From contig CM060899.1 of the NCBI GenBank assembly GCA_030762935.1, forward strand, positions 58,702,501 through 58,766,500: DNA of 64,000 nt. Direction: 5' to 3'. Made by a program: the position numbers and the translations under genes. The notes below the pieces were generated by a model. It had not been told where the DNA came from. It searched no databases and saw nothing but the letters and a program-made list of their open reading frames with translations. This DNA comes from Hymenopus coronatus. Lineage: Eukaryota; Arthropoda; Insecta; Mantodea; Hymenopodidae. Below, piece by piece: positions 22,283-34,242 of the stretch. Within the stretch, counting starts at the first letter, position 1; each line of letters starts with the position of its first letter.

Positions 22283-22321
22283 GCAATTTTCGCTACCCAG
22301 TCTCCCATTGAACGAGAAATC

Positions 22322-23317
22322 CCATATGCTCCATTCACACCACTTTCTCAGTCTGATTTGCCAAAAAATGTTTTTTTATCTACGTCATGCTAATCGAGAT
22401 AAACATTACCAGAAATTATCTTATTACTTGTTTCTTATAAGTAGGAGACAAAAAAGGGAATATACTAGGCTAAAGAGATATTTTAAAGTCTGTCGCTGAG
22501 CGATTGTCTTTGAAATTCGGTTCTCTTTCCATGGTCAGAAGTAAAACAAGTTACAAATGAAACGGATAAGGGCATCCCGTTAGAGAATAGTTTAGATAAG
22601 AATTTTAAAATTAAAACCAATAACGTTTGTCTTCCGTGCTGTAGGGTTAAGATGCTAACCGCTGGTTCCCAAGGTCGCGGGCTCAAACCCTGCGGAGAGA
22701 CGGAATTTATCGGATGTAAAATTTCTTAGCATGGCTTCATTCGGAAGAGAAGTAAAGCCATTGGTCCCGCGTCGTAGATTTACAGAACGTAATATCACCT
22801 CAAGCCTGATAAAGAGGCCTCTGAGCAAAATTAAGCGGTACATACCATAAATCATACACTTGTATTATAAGCTTTTGTCTGTCTGTTACGGTTTACCACT
22901 TAGGCAAAAGCTACTCGGGGCTATTCCCAAGAAATTCAGTGTATACATTTCATTTTGTATGAAAATAGTTCAATATAAGCATTTTAATCAAAATAGTTTG
23001 TAATATTTTTTTACAAAATTGAAAATTTCAACAAAAAAAATTCCACCTAAAGGATAGTTTGGTGAGCTGAGGATTTTCTTGAAAATCTTCGTGTCGCATC
23101 CTTTAAAGATACTGACGGTGATGGCTTTTGTTTTTGAGTTATGCTGTTTACAGACACGCGCGCGGATCTTTGTCTAATGATGCTTCTATTTTTTAATTTT
23201 TTATTTATTCAAGGAACCACAAAATATACATTACCCGTGAAATTGAAATCGAATTTTTAGGTGGAGTACAATACGTTCTCTACCTTCTATGTACTTAGTA
23301 CGCGTGGAGAAAGTAAA
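22322..23317 (+). repeat. Family A, forward, interrupted by S2
   Basis: Starts CCATATGCTCCATTCACACC, is interrupted at about 22634-22838 by S2, resumes at ACACTTGTATTATAAGCTTT, and ends TATGTACTTAGTACGCGTGG then AGAAAGTAAAAAT, directly abutting the next copy. Confidence 0.85.
22634..22838 (+). mobile_element. SINE S2, forward, clearest full copy
   Basis: The head GTGCTGTAGGGTTAAGATGC with box-B-like GGGCTCAAACCCTGC precedes a body with GGAATTTATCGGATGTAAAA, CATGGCTTCATTCGGAAGAG, CGTAGATTTACAGAACGTAA and CTCTGAGCAAAATTAAGCGG. It lacks the final AGAACC...CATAAAT part seen in the copy ending at 3889. Confidence 0.8.
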
Positions 23318-23319
23318 AA

Positions 23320-23489
23320 TTTGATGTGTTCCTCATAACTTTCTCTACATCTGTGTAACAAATTTGTTTTTGGATACAGGGGGACTGTAAAACGTTTATT
23401 TCCGGTGAAATCTCGGTATCTAATTTATGGGTGGAATACAATACCTTCTATACCTACTATGTACATAGTACGTGCAGAGAAAATAAAAA
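23320..23489 (+). repeat. Family A deletion derivative (170 bp) with both ends
   Basis: TTGATGTGTTCCTCATAACT then TTCTCTACATCTGTG jumps directly to TTTTTGGATACAGGGGGA and the normal 3' end (CTATGTACATAGTACGTGCA then GAGAAAATAAAAAT). It begins where the preceding copy ends and has lost about 700 bp of interior. Confidence 0.85.
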
Positions 23490-23825
23490 TATAGCAGTCT
23501 TTGTTATAGGCTGGAGACGTTCTTCATCTACATAACAAAATCATGCAGGAGCCAGAGTTGGGGGCCCCCTCCCTGCGCAAACAGAGGTGGTCACGAGGTA
23601 TAAGGGGGAGTCCTAGAACATCAGAAAACAGTAGTATGGGAAACAGCAAGCTGTATCCTTTCAGCCTCTACATCATTCGTCTGAGGTAATGGAAAACGCT
23701 CCACAGACAATGGCCCTTGTATATTATTGATTGCTTTCAACAGTACTTTTCTTTAACCTGGGGTACAAGGTTATCCAGATCCTTCTGCGAGGAAAGCGAT
23801 CTACGGGTTGTTAAAACAAATCTGT
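23490..23825. other. Unassigned sequence
   Basis: No coding or repeat signal recognised. Confidence 0.35.
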
Positions 23826-23827
23826 CC

Positions 23828-24140
23828 TGTTCCATTCACATGACTTTCTCTACGTCTATGCAACAAATTATTGTTAAAAAGCTTAGTCTTCCATTTACTT
23901 CGTGCTAATCGAGAAAAAATTAGCAGAAATATTCTTATTACTATAGGCTAAAGTGATAATCAGATCTTTTAAAAGCTGGTTACTATATGATTGAAGTTCC
24001 TTTGTTTGTAAGGCCAAGGAGTTGACAAATTCCCGTATGAAAAACGTTTTAAATGTTTTAAAACTGAAAATAATAACAAGCAATATCTTGGAAATGGTTA
24101 ACTCCACAATAAAAGGTATATGACATAAATTGTGTGTTTA
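23828..24140 (+). repeat. Family A, forward, 5' third
   Basis: Starts CTGTTCCATTCACATGACTT and stops after GACATAAATTGTGTGTTTAA, where the next, inverted copy begins. Confidence 0.85.
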
Positions 24141-24154
24141 AAATATATATACAT

Positions 24155-24300
24155 TTTACTTTCTCTGCGCGTAGTATGTATTTAGTGTATAGAGAAGTTA
24201 TTGTATTGCACCCAAAAATTCTATACCAAGATTTCATCGGAAATATATGTTTTGACACCCTTAGAATTCAATAAAAACATTTTTAGAAACATTTACGTGT

Positions 24301-24354
<54 letters not shown>

Positions 24355-25036
24355 TGGGCAGCATAGCTTAAAAACGAATAGACTGTTAAATTCCAAACTT
24401 CGTATTTAAGTTTAATAACTTCCAAGGTTACGATATGAATATTTTCAAGAAAATCCCCCACCCCCAACTACCCTTTACATGGAAAACAATTAGAAACTTT
24501 CGATTTTCTCAAAAATGGCTCTAACGGTTTTGATTAATGTATCGTATATTAAACATATGTACATGGCAAATAAAATGTATATCTTGAATTTTCTGAGAAT
24601 AGTCTCTGAAGATATCTTTATTTGGATGAATTTTACGGAATTTTGCATAACTGGTAAACCGTAAGAAATAGACAAAAACTGACTACATACAAAATGTAGA
24701 ACTCGTTAAAACAATTTATGTTACATACATTTTCTTCGTGGAGTTGGCCGTTTTTTAAATTTTCCATGCTATTGGTTTTAGTTTTAAATTTTCTCATACA
24801 GGAACTTGTCAACTCCTAACCACGCAAAGAAACAGACTTCAATTCCATAGCAACTATATTTTAAAGCATTTGACTGTCGGTTTAGCCTAATGTATTCCCT
24901 TATTTCTCTTCTACTTATAAGGCACTAAGAAATAAGATCGTTTCTGTTAATGTATATCTCGATTAGCATGAAGCAGAAAGAATAATAAGGTTATTAACAT
25001 TAGTTTATTACAGAGATATCGAGAAAGTCATGTGTA
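24155..25036 (-). repeat. Family A, reverse, full length
   Basis: Starts TTTTACTTTCTCTGCGCGTA with a palindrome variant and ends CGAGAAAGTCATGTGTATTT. Its internal microsatellite is expanded to about 25 GT units at 24298-24352. Confidence 0.9.
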
Positions 25037-25463
25037 TTTAGTCTATCTCTTACAGTTTACCAGTTCTGCAAATTTCAGCAAAATTGGTCTTCAGAGGCTA
25101 TTCCCCGAACATTCAAGATATACATTTCGTTGCAATGAAAATATCTCATACACATGACATTTTAATCAAATTCGTTAGAGCCATTTTTGAGAAAATAAAA
25201 AAAATTCGAAAAATGTTCAATGTAAATGGTAGTTGGGGGTGGAGGGATTTTCTTGAAAATCTTCCTGTCGTATCCTTGGAAGATACTGAACTGAAATACC
25301 AAGTTTGTATTTAACCGACTTTTCGGTTTTGAGTTACGCTGTCCACACGACTAGGGGTCTCAAAACATGTATTTTCGGTAAAATCTTGGTATCGAATTTT
25401 TGGGTGGATTATAATACCTACTCTATCCACTATGTATATTGGACATACGGGCTAGAGAAAGTA
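25037..25463 (+). repeat. Family A, forward, 3' half
   Basis: Begins inside the element at GTCTATCTCTTACAGTTTAC and runs to TAGAGAAAGTAATAAAA. Its hairpin is a TGTATATTGGACATACGGGC variant, as in the copy ending at 54294. It is placed back-to-back with the preceding reverse copy. Confidence 0.85.
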
Positions 25464-25917
25464 ATAAAATCGTTGTATTCAGCAGTCAAAACCTTGTATC
25501 TAAAGATGCATTCAAGTTGATATTGGCTGGTACATTGATATTTGGATAAAGCTGAACTATGAAGGAAGTTTATTAACATCTGTCATTAGGCGAATTTGCT
25601 ATTGAGTTAAACCTCGGTAGCTATCTGATGAACTGCCACTTCAGATCTGTAATCCAGTTACAACAAGCAGATGGCTGAGAGAGCAGCTGCACTCCGCTGC
25701 CAATTATTCTCCTTCTTGCTCCCCAGAGATTGCAAAATGTCACCGGAAACTGCTCTAGCTTGCGAAACTAGTACTAGCGTCTGTCTATACCTTGCACATG
25801 TGCATCTTAGTCTGCATTCCAGTGACGTCTGCTTCATCTTGCTGAGCATTTATTGCCTCCTTTTCCTCTTTTACAGTTTAACTAAGATACAACATGTTAC
25901 CAGACTCTGTGAAAACG
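25464..25917. other. Unassigned sequence
   Basis: Overlapping frames of 83 (+) and 63 (-) codons near 25658-25922 show no recognisable domain. Nothing else was seen. Confidence 0.35.
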
Positions 25918-26767
25918 TATGATGTGTTCCATTCACATGGTTTCTCTACATCTCTGCAACAAATTATTGTTAAACAACTTATGCTGCTATTTACTTCGTG
26001 CTAATCGAGGATAAATTAGCAGAAATATTCTTATTATTTGCTTCCTTGTAAGTAGAAGCGAAATAAGGCAGTATCATAGGTTAAAGTGATAGTCAAAAGC
26101 TGGTTGCTATGTGACTGAAGTTCCTTTGTTTGTATGGAAAGGAGTTGACAACTTTCTTATAATAAAAGAAGTTTCTTAAAGCTGAAACCAAAAACAATGC
26201 ATATCTCAAAAACGATCAACTCCACGAAAAAATGTGTATGTCATAAATTGTGTTTTATCGTGATCTACAGTTTTGAGTAGTAAGTTTTTGTCTATCTCTT
26301 ACGCTTTACCAGTTGTGCAAAATTCAATAAAAATCATCCAGAATAAAGAGGTATTTAGAGGCTATTCCCAGAAAATCCTAGCTAAACATTTTATTTGGCA
26401 TGTAAATATCTTAAATGTAAAGAGATTTTAATCAAAATCGTTAGAGGCATTTTGAGAAAATCAAAATATTCGAAATTTATTCCATGTAAAGGGTAGTATG
26501 GGTGGGGGGATTTTCTTGAAAATCCTCGTGTCGCATCCTTGGAAGATACCAAACTGAAATACCAAGTTTGGTACTTAACGGTCTTTTCGTGTTTTGAGCT
26601 ATGCTGTCTGGACACACTCACACACGAACCTTTTTCCAAAAATTGTTTTTTTTTATTCAGGGGGATCCAAAACATGAATTTCCCGTGAAATCTCGGTATC
26701 GAATTTTTGGATGGAATAAAATACCTTCTCTATACAATATGTACATAGTTCGTATAGAGAAAGTAAA
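25918..26767 (+). repeat. Family A, forward, full length (about 850 bp)
   Basis: Starts ATGATGTGTTCCATTCACAT and ends CAATATGTACATAGTTCGTA then TAGAGAAAGTAAAAA. All internal blocks are in order. Confidence 0.9.
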
Positions 26768-26780
26768 AAGAAGCACTTTA

Positions 26781-26830
<50 letters not shown>

Positions 26831-27797
26831 AGAAGCATAGCTCAAAAAACGAAAAGTTAGTTAAATACCAAACATGGTATTTAAGTCAGTATCGCACAAG
26901 GATTAGCGCGGTGGTAGCGTGACTGCTTGCCAAGCGGTAGACCTGGGTTCGATTCCCGGTACTGGCGTGGGGAATTTCCCCCGCTGGGAGACCTGGTCCT
27001 GGCTGTACTCAGCCTCGTGAGGTCCTTGATTGGAGGACTTGAGGAGCTACTTGATTGAGAAGTAGCGGCTACAGATCGAGAAGACCGCATTAACCGGCCG
27101 GGAGGGACTCGAGGCGCTCACCCTCCAGCACTGCACCCCATTCATGACGCCTTCGGGCGATGCAGCGGCCGGGTGGTAGGCCTTGGTCCCTTGTAGATTG
27201 TTGTGCTATGGAGTTAAGTTTATCTTCCAAGGATGCGACACAAAGATTTTCAAAAAACCTCCCAACCACAAACTACCTTTTACATGGAAACATTTTTGAA
27301 AACATTGTTTTTCTCTAAAATGACTATAACGATTTTGATTAAAATAGCGTCTATGAAAGATATTCACATCATAAATAAAAAGTATGTTTTGAATTCTATG
27401 GGAGTAGCCTCTGAATGGCTTTTTTATTCTGGTTTAGTTTTGTAGACTTTGTATAACGGCTAAACCGTAAGAGATAGACCAAAACTTACTACACAAAAAA
27501 TGAAGATATAGTTAAAACACATAATATATGTCTTAACGTTTTTCTTGTAAAATTGCTTTTTAAGAGATATTGATATTATTTTCAATTTGAAACTAACCAT
27601 GTAAAGCGAACTGAATCTTAATTGTTTCACATAGCGACCAGCTTTTAAAAAATTCGACTATCGGTAAAACAAGGGCATTTCCCTTCTACTTGTAAGGAAG
27701 CAAGTGATAAGGCCAATTCTGTTAATGTTTATCTAGATTAGCATGACGTAAATAAAGCAATAGACTTTTGTAAGAAAATGTTTGTGGAACACAAATT
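26768..27797 (-). repeat. Family A, reverse, split by SINE S5
   Basis: Enters inside the element at CACTTTAGAAACC with a GT tract (26790-26828), reaches ACATGGTATTTAAGTCAG, is split by S5, resumes TTATCTTCCAAGGATGCGAC, and fades after TTGTAAGAAAATGTTTGTGG without its terminal motif. Confidence 0.85.
26905..27224 (+). mobile_element. SINE S5, full-length copy with tRNA-Gly-like head
   Basis: The head GCGCGGTGGTAGCGTGACTG (box A) and GGTTCGATTCCCGG (box B) with a GCC-type anticodon position suggest a glycine tRNA origin. The body has GGGAATTTCCCCCGCTGGGA, GGAGCTACTTGATTGAGAAG, GACTCGAGGCGCTCACC and GATGCAGCGGCCGGGTGGTA. The flanks look like a diverged duplication around TTAAGT...CAAGGAT. Confidence 0.85.
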
Positions 27798-28290
27798 CAG
27801 TATTTCTTCGGGAATTACGTACATTTTTAACACCTAACTCTATTGTTATGTTTAACTAATGCTGACATTTTTAGAGAAATGCATCAAGTAGATTTTGAGA
27901 CAAAAATATGTATATTTTTTAACTACTCTACCAAAACTCCCAGTGCTTCAGTTTACAACATTTTGTAACAAAACTTCATACTTTTATTCCAGGAGCTTCA
28001 TTTTAAAAACATTATCGAATGGGTTTCAAATTAATAAAATATTACTGCAAGAAAAGGTATGATAACTTATTCGTTCATGCTTTTTCATTATTAATCTTAA
28101 TACGAATACATAATTAATTTTACTTATACAGTTAATGCAATAAATTTTATTTATTATAATGTTAAGCTTTTCTGTTAGAAGAATCAAACTGATTGATTGA
28201 AATGCTCCATAATCACATTTCCTATCATCCATCTTGCTTGCATTTCATATCATTCACTTCCTCACGCTCATGCATGCCACTCGTTCCAGG
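27798..28290. other. AT-rich unassigned sequence
   Basis: Very AT-rich, with a 68-codon minus-strand frame of low complexity. No repeat relation was found. Confidence 0.35.
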
Positions 28291-28425
28291 TCCTCCATTC
28301 TGTGGTTAGGTGTCGCTAGCTCCCCGACAGGCTTCTGACCCCTAGGCATCCACTTGTAAATCCTAGGGGGATGTCAGCCATACATAAGGGAGGGTAAGCG
28401 ACTGTAAACGAAAAAAAGAATAATA
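28291..28425 (+). mobile_element. SINE S7, 3' fragment
   Basis: GGCTTCTGACCCCTAGGCAT, GATGTCAGCCATACATAAGG and AGGGTAAGCGACTGTAAACG match the reverse complement of the S7 3' part at 14610-14700. The head is missing. Confidence 0.75.
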
Positions 28426-28685
28426 ATAATTTAGATTTCTTATTCTCTAAAGTGCAATTCTCAAAGCTACAACATATTTAATGGAAAGTGAATGACCAGA
28501 GGAAGAGATTATGTTACAGCACTTTCGAATATGTTACTCAATGGTTTAATAGTTAGGAATTGCTAAACAGTTCTAAACATTTTAAAAGAATTAAAACAAA
28601 TGTTACATTTCTTGAAGTTTTCTGTAGGATCAAAATTCTCCCTATTAATAGCTCTAATCCTTTTTTAATCGTTCGCTTAATTGCC
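28426..28685. other. Unassigned AT-rich sequence
   Basis: Nothing recognised. Confidence 0.3.
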
Positions 28686-29100
28686 ATTTACCAAGCCAGG
28701 TGGCTCTGGCATTCGGGAGGTCGTGGGATCGATTCCCGCGGCCGACTTCCTTGTCATATGGTTTTTCGGGGGTTTTCCCGGGTCACTAGGCAAATGCTGG
28801 GAAGGTTTCTGTATTCCCCCGAACTTTTTGTCCTTTATTTCATCTCCATTACATCCAATCGGTCTCTTCCGGGTTGTAAGTGTCGGCTGCTGTGGTGGAG
28901 CCCTCCTGTGGTGGTGACCGCGCTCTTGTCGATGGGTTGACGTTGGCAGTGGTCTGTAGACTCAAGTAGTTTGGTTAGAACTGCGGCCACCTAGCGCTCC
29001 GCGTTCGGACGAAAAACTGCCTGAAATATGTGGACCGCTTCCTCGTTATCCGGTTTCGGCCACCCTTTGAGTTTACTCTCATCTCATCCTATCCTATCCT
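28686..29100 (+). mobile_element. SINE S6, forward copy
   Basis: A tRNA-like head with CCAGGTGGCTCTGGCATTCG and box-B-like GGGATCGATTCCCGCGGCC, then CAAATGCTGGGAAGGTTTCT, CCCCCGAACTTTTTGTC, GTGTCGGCTGCTGTGGTGG and a distal part ending CTCATCTCATCCTATCC. A second copy at 39241-39665 has the same block order. Frames of 126 and 78 codons in it are spurious. Confidence 0.8.
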
Positions 29101-29939
29101 GGTATTTGTTCCCTCCGTTATTACACACACGTACACGATACAGTTTTGTACACTACACCTCTGGGCATTATGCCTTTAACATTATGAAACAAATTAAAAC
29201 TACTATTATGTAAATATTCCTACATTTGTATACAAATGAAACATATGCTTACTGTATCACAATGGCCAAAGAGTGGGACATCACGCCTTGTGCTAATGTT
29301 TGATGCAAGGCCTTTTCCCTAGGTGGTGTTGGATGTATAGTAGGCATCCTAAACATTAGCCAGTGAGAAGTTTGGAAGCTCGTACTTCAGAGCGACAGTC
29401 TGTAGGCGTCGTTGTGGATCAGTTAATTAGAGCAGTTGTCTGCACGTGGGAGATGCAGAATCAACTCTCTGGGTGCCAGTTGTGATTTTATCGCATCTCT
29501 TAACGTTATTAGAACTGTCGAGGCTTTAACATGGAGGACAGGATGCAGCAGAAGAATTTGTAATTGTCTTGCTAGAGTTTTAAAGATCACTTGATCGATA
29601 GTATTGCATGTGCAAACAAAGAAATGTACCATTTATCACAACCTGTATTGAGGTCCCAGCAGCCTCGACCTCTCGTAAAAAATTGTAATGTTGTACATTC
29701 GCTTAATTTTTCTACCTCTATTGTTTTTTAGTCCATATACAACTACGAGTATTCTTATGAATGTTTATTTTTTATATATGCTTCATTTTAATTGAGATAA
29801 ACCTTTAAAAAATAGCTTTATTAAACGTTTCTGCAGTCAAATGTTTAAGATCTGAGCCCTAACATTTCGTACTGTTTGCATGCAATCACGAGAAACAACT
29901 GAATATTGAAAAAAAAAACTTCAAAAGATTGACAACGAT
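29101..29939. other. Unassigned sequence
   Basis: A weakly tRNA-like stretch near 29415-29480 (GGATCAGTTAATTAGAGCAG) may be an old SINE head. Otherwise nothing is recognisable in these 840 bp. Confidence 0.35.
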
Positions 29940-30190
29940 TCGAACCTATAGCCCGCCTCGGTAGCACATTCATGAGATTGCGAGTTCTAATCTCGCTAAG
30001 GGTAAGTTACCCTGTAAGTTTTTTTTTCGGGTTTTCCCTTATCCTGAGAAGAGGAACGTCGAGAAACTTTAAGCTCCATGGACCCGAGATCATTCGAGCA
30101 TCATTTCACCGATTTCATTCATCGTCCGATATGACCAACCAGGTTTTCTCTTGCCCAGATTTTTCTCTATCCTCCCCACAGTTAAGAAGA
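29940..30190 (+). mobile_element. SINE S4, forward copy
   Basis: The tRNA-like head GCCCGCCTCGGTAGCACATT with GCGAGTTCTAATCTCGC is followed by GGGTTTTCCCTTATCCTGAG, AACTTTAAGCTCCATGGACC, GAGATCATTCGAGCATC and TCATCGTCCGATATGACCAA. Reverse copies are at 39850-40308 (split) and 59452-59700. It is followed by a GT microsatellite at 30208-30230. Confidence 0.8.
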
Positions 30191-30264
30191 ATGAATATGT
30201 GTTTGTACGTGTGTGTGTGTGTGTGTGTGTTAGTAGTTATATATATTGCATAACAAGCATAACA

Positions 30265-30863
30265 GGTAGAGAAGGTGTACATAGTATCCCACCTAAAAAT
30301 TCAATACCGGGATTTCAGTGCATCTTCTGTGGATTCCTGAATCCAAAAAGAGCATTTTTAATAAAGGTTCGTGCACCTGTATTGTGTGCGAGTGTGAACA
30401 GCTTAGCTTAGCCCTTTAAATACCAAAATTGATATCAGCATCCTCCAAGGATACAACGCGAAGATTTTCACGAAAATTCCCACCCCAAACTGTCCTTTAC
30501 AAGGAACATTTTTTTATTTCCTCAAGAATGATTGTAACACTTTTGATTCGAATAATGTGTGTTATTTCATGCTAAATGAAGTGTACTATCTTAATTTTTC
30601 TTGGAATCCCTTTGAAGTCTTCTTCATTCTGGATTACTTCTATATAATTGGTAAACCGTAAAAATGCATGTATCTTTAAAGCACACAAGTTATATCAGTT
30701 ATATTTTTTGTTGATTTTAATCACTTTTTAAGTATTCCTTACTATTGGTGTACATTTTCGAATGCAACTTTTTTAAACGGGAAGTAGTCATTCGTTTGTT
30801 TTTTTTATTCCTGTCATGCAAAGCGAATCATTGTATAGCGACCAGCTCTAAAATGATTTGAGA
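30265..30863 (-). repeat. Family A, reverse, 3'-side truncated
   Basis: Starts GTAGAGAAGGTGTACATAGT with a scrambled palindrome and runs to GCGACCAGCTCTAAAATGAT, where a second piece starts mid-element. Confidence 0.8.
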
Positions 30864-31448
30864 ATCAAGAAAATATCCTCCCCCCAAATTACCTCTTGCA
30901 AGGGAAAATGTTCGAAAATTGGTTTTATCAATGATATTATATTTACATGACAAATAAAATGTGCATCTTGACTATCCTGAATTTTCTGGAAAAGACCTCT
31001 TCATTCTGCATGAATTTTGCATAACTGGTAAACACTTAGAGATAGACAAAAAGTTACTGCACAAAATATGTAGATCTCATTAAAACTCATAATTTGTCAT
31101 ATATATTTTTTGTAGAATTAACCGTTTCCGATATATTCCTTTTTATTGGTGTCAATTTTAAACTACTTAAACTTTTCTCAACTTTTCGTTTCATCTCTTT
31201 TATTTTATTCCTGGAAATGCAAAAGAGAATTTCAATTGTTTCACATAGCAATAGCTTTTAAAAAGATTTGACTATCGCCTTCGCCCTGTGTGTTCCCTTA
31301 TTTCTCTCCTACTTATATGGAAGCAAGTAATACGACTATTTTTGTTAATGTTTGTCTCGATTAGCATGACGTAGAAAAATGGATAATTTTTGTAAGGTAA
31401 TTTTGTGGAACAGCTAGAAAAATTCATGTGAAAGGACATCCGATTTTT
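30864..31448 (-). repeat. Family A, reverse, 5'-side truncated
   Basis: Begins TCAAGAAAATATCCTCCCCC and ends AAATTCATGTGAAAGGACAT then CCGATTTTT, immediately followed by the start of the next copy. Confidence 0.85.
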
Positions 31449-32309
31449 ACTTACTCTATACGTACTATCTACATAATGTATAGAGAAGGTATTGTATTGT
31501 ACCCAAAAATTCAATACCGAGATTTCACCGGAAATACATGTTTTGGGTTCCCCTGAATCCAAAAAAAAACATTTTTAGAAAAATGTCCGTGTGTGTGTCT
31601 GTGTATATATGTGTGTGTGTCTGTGGGCAGCATAGCTCAAAAAACGAAAAGAGCGTTAAAAACCAAACTTGGTATTTAAGTTTGGTATCTTCCAAGGATG
31701 CGACACAAAGATTTTCAAGAAAATCCCCCCACCCCAAACTACCCTTTATATGGAAAAATTTTATTTTCTTAAAAATGTCTTAACGACTTTGATTAAATTC
31801 TCTTACATTTAAGATATTTACTTGCCAAATAAAATGTATATCTTGAATTTTCTGGGAATATCCTCTGAAAACTACTTTAATCTGGATGAATTTTACGGAA
31901 TTTTGCATAACTGATAAACTGTAAGAGGTGGACAAACACCATACAGGAAATGTAGAGCACATTAAAACACACAATTTATATTGTATACATTTTTTTCGTG
32001 GTGTTGATCCTTTTTGAGATATTATACGATTTTGGTTTCAGCTTTGAAAAACATGCTTTTCTCATACAGGAATTTGTCAACTCCTGTCCATACAAAGGAA
32101 CTTCAGTCACATAGCAACCAACTTTTGACTATCACTCTAACCTATGGTACTCCCTTATTTCCCTTCTACTTACAAGGAAGCAAGTAATAAGTCTATTTCT
32201 GCTATTTTTCTCGATTAGTATGGAGTAAATAGAAACATAAGCTTTTCAACAATAAATTGTTGCAGAGACGTAGAGAAAGCCATGTGAATGGATCAGATTA
32301 GATTTTTTT
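31449..32309 (-). repeat. Family A, reverse, full length (about 860 bp)
   Basis: Starts ACTTACTCTATACGTACTAT with the palindrome and ends GAGAAAGCCATGTGAATGGA then TCAGATTAGATTTTTTT. A good reference for the reverse orientation. Confidence 0.9.
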
Positions 32310-32847
32310 ATGGCTAAAATATTAAGTCCTGCGGGACTCGTATGTCCAATATGCATTCTTGACCTGATGTATAACTTACAGATCTTATTACGCAATACAC
32401 AATTTGCACGAACGTAGAGTACAAGAATTAAACAAAGGCTGCTGGTATAAGCACAGCTAGACATCGCTTTGGAGTCGTGCCGGAGGAAAATAGTTAAATT
32501 GGTGCTTGATATCGCCTGAAGGATGTTTAGACATGTCCCAGCCAAGTTCGCTACTCCCACACCTCCATATGTTACGTAAGAGGCACCCCGTAAACACCGT
32601 TACACTGCGAAGATCTTGCAATTATTACTCACTACGTCACGAGGTTACTCCTCCCGATTTGGATGTAGGCCAGCGGAGCACAAATATTTGTAGCAAGATA
32701 TTCTGCCAACCTTGTAGTGCCTCAACACCTTTTGCTGGACGATGTCACATAGCTGAAGCTTGGCCGTCCTCATATCGGTTCACTCCACCTGGCGTAATGT
32801 GAAACACATGCCTATATCCTTACAGCTTTGGGCGAATTAAAACAATA
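32310..32847. other. Low-repeat sequence with a 98-codon frame
   Basis: The forward frame at 32506-32802 has fairly ordinary composition and no repeat origin, but no domain I recognise and no flanking splice or promoter evidence. An opposite 104-codon frame overlaps it. Unassigned. Confidence 0.35.
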
Positions 32848-32848
32848 A

Positions 32849-33390
32849 TGAAGAATCTAGTCTATAACCAACTATTCGCACAAAAACTTATTCTTCTGTC
32901 TACTTCATGCTTATTGAGAAAAATAACAGAAATAGTCTTATTGCTTAGTTATAAGGAAATTCACTGGGATAAAGCGATAATTAATAAAACTGGCTGCTAT
33001 GTAGTTGAAATTCAATTCTCTCTGCAAAACCAGAGTAAAACGAAACAGGAATGACAAATTCCCGTATGAGAAAAGAAAGGATTTTAAAATTGAAACCGAT
33101 AACGAGGAAATCTTGGAAGTGGTTAACTCAAAACAGTATATAACAAATAATGTGTTTTCACATTTTTTGTGTAGTGTGTATTTGCCTACAAAATCTCTTG
33201 CTGTTTACCAGTCATGCAAAATACTTCCAAATGAAGAAATCTTCAGGAGCTAGGTATTCCGCGAGGACTCAAGATAAATATGTTATTTGTCATGTAAATA
33301 TCTTTACTATGCGGTATTTTAATCAAAATCAGTAGAGCAACTTTTGAGAAAAGCGAGATTTTCGAAATATTTACCATATATAGTATAATT
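32849..33390 (+). repeat. Family A, forward, both ends truncated
   Basis: From ACTATTCGCACAAAAACTTA through CTACTTCATGCTTATTGAGA and TTTACCAGTCATGCAAAATA to TTGAGAAAAGCGAGATTTTC. Terminal motifs are absent. Confidence 0.8.
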
Positions 33391-33446
33391 CGCGTCCGTG
33401 GATAACTTTTTGTGTCCCTAAAGCTGTATTGTTAATGCCTATTTTA

Positions 33447-33854
33447 TTATCTCTACCGTACTATGCACATAGTAGATAGAGAAGGCATTGCATTCCACAC
33501 AAAAGTTCGATATCGATATTTCACTGGAAATATAATCCCCTGAGTTGTGTGTCTGTGAACACATAACTCAAAAACGCAAATTTGGTTAAATCTCAAACTT
33601 GGTATTTAAGTTCAGTGTGTTCCAAAGATGCGTCACGAAAATCTCGCAGTCCAACTATCCTTTACATGGATACATTTTCAAATAATTTTATTTTTTCAAA
33701 AATGCATCTAACGATTTTGATTAAAATACCATATATTACGGATAATTACATGACAAAATGTATGATTTGAATTTTCTGGGAATAGCCTCTGAAGTTCTAT
33801 TCGTTCTGAATGACATTTCCACGACTGTAAGAGATAGACAAAAAAAGTTAATAC

Positions 33855-33885
<31 letters not shown>

Positions 33886-34240
33886 AGATATTGTTAAAAC
33901 ACACCTTTTATATTCATTACATATGTTGTAGGGTTAACCATTTCCGAGATATTCCATTATCGGTTTCAGTGTTAAAATACTTACACTTTTCTCAAACGGG
34001 AAGACGTCATTCGTTTCATATCTCATTTACTCCTGGTTATGCAAAGAGAACCGCATAGCTAAAATTTTTGAAATATTTGACTGTCGCTTTAGCCTAGTGT
34101 AATGCCTTATTTCCGTTCTGCTTACACGGAAATAAGTAATAAAACAATTCCTGATGATATTTATCACTGTAATTCTGAAGCAAATAGATGAATAAGCTTT
34201 TATAAGAGTACTGATTAGTTGCCGAATGGAACACATCAAA
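33447..34240 (-). repeat. Family A, reverse, full length
   Basis: Starts at CTCTACCGTACTATGCACAT and ends CCGAATGGAACACATCAAAT. It contains an A-run of about 31 at 33856-33884. Confidence 0.85.
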
Positions 34241-34242
34241 TG

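Noticed and set aside
24298..24353. His/Thr- or Cys/Val-rich peptides at CA/GT tracts (also 26790, 38050, 39716, 41164)
   Set aside because: Simple dinucleotide repeats read as protein.
32506..32802. 98-codon frame as a gene
   Set aside because: No domain, no splice or promoter context, and an opposing frame of similar length overlaps it.
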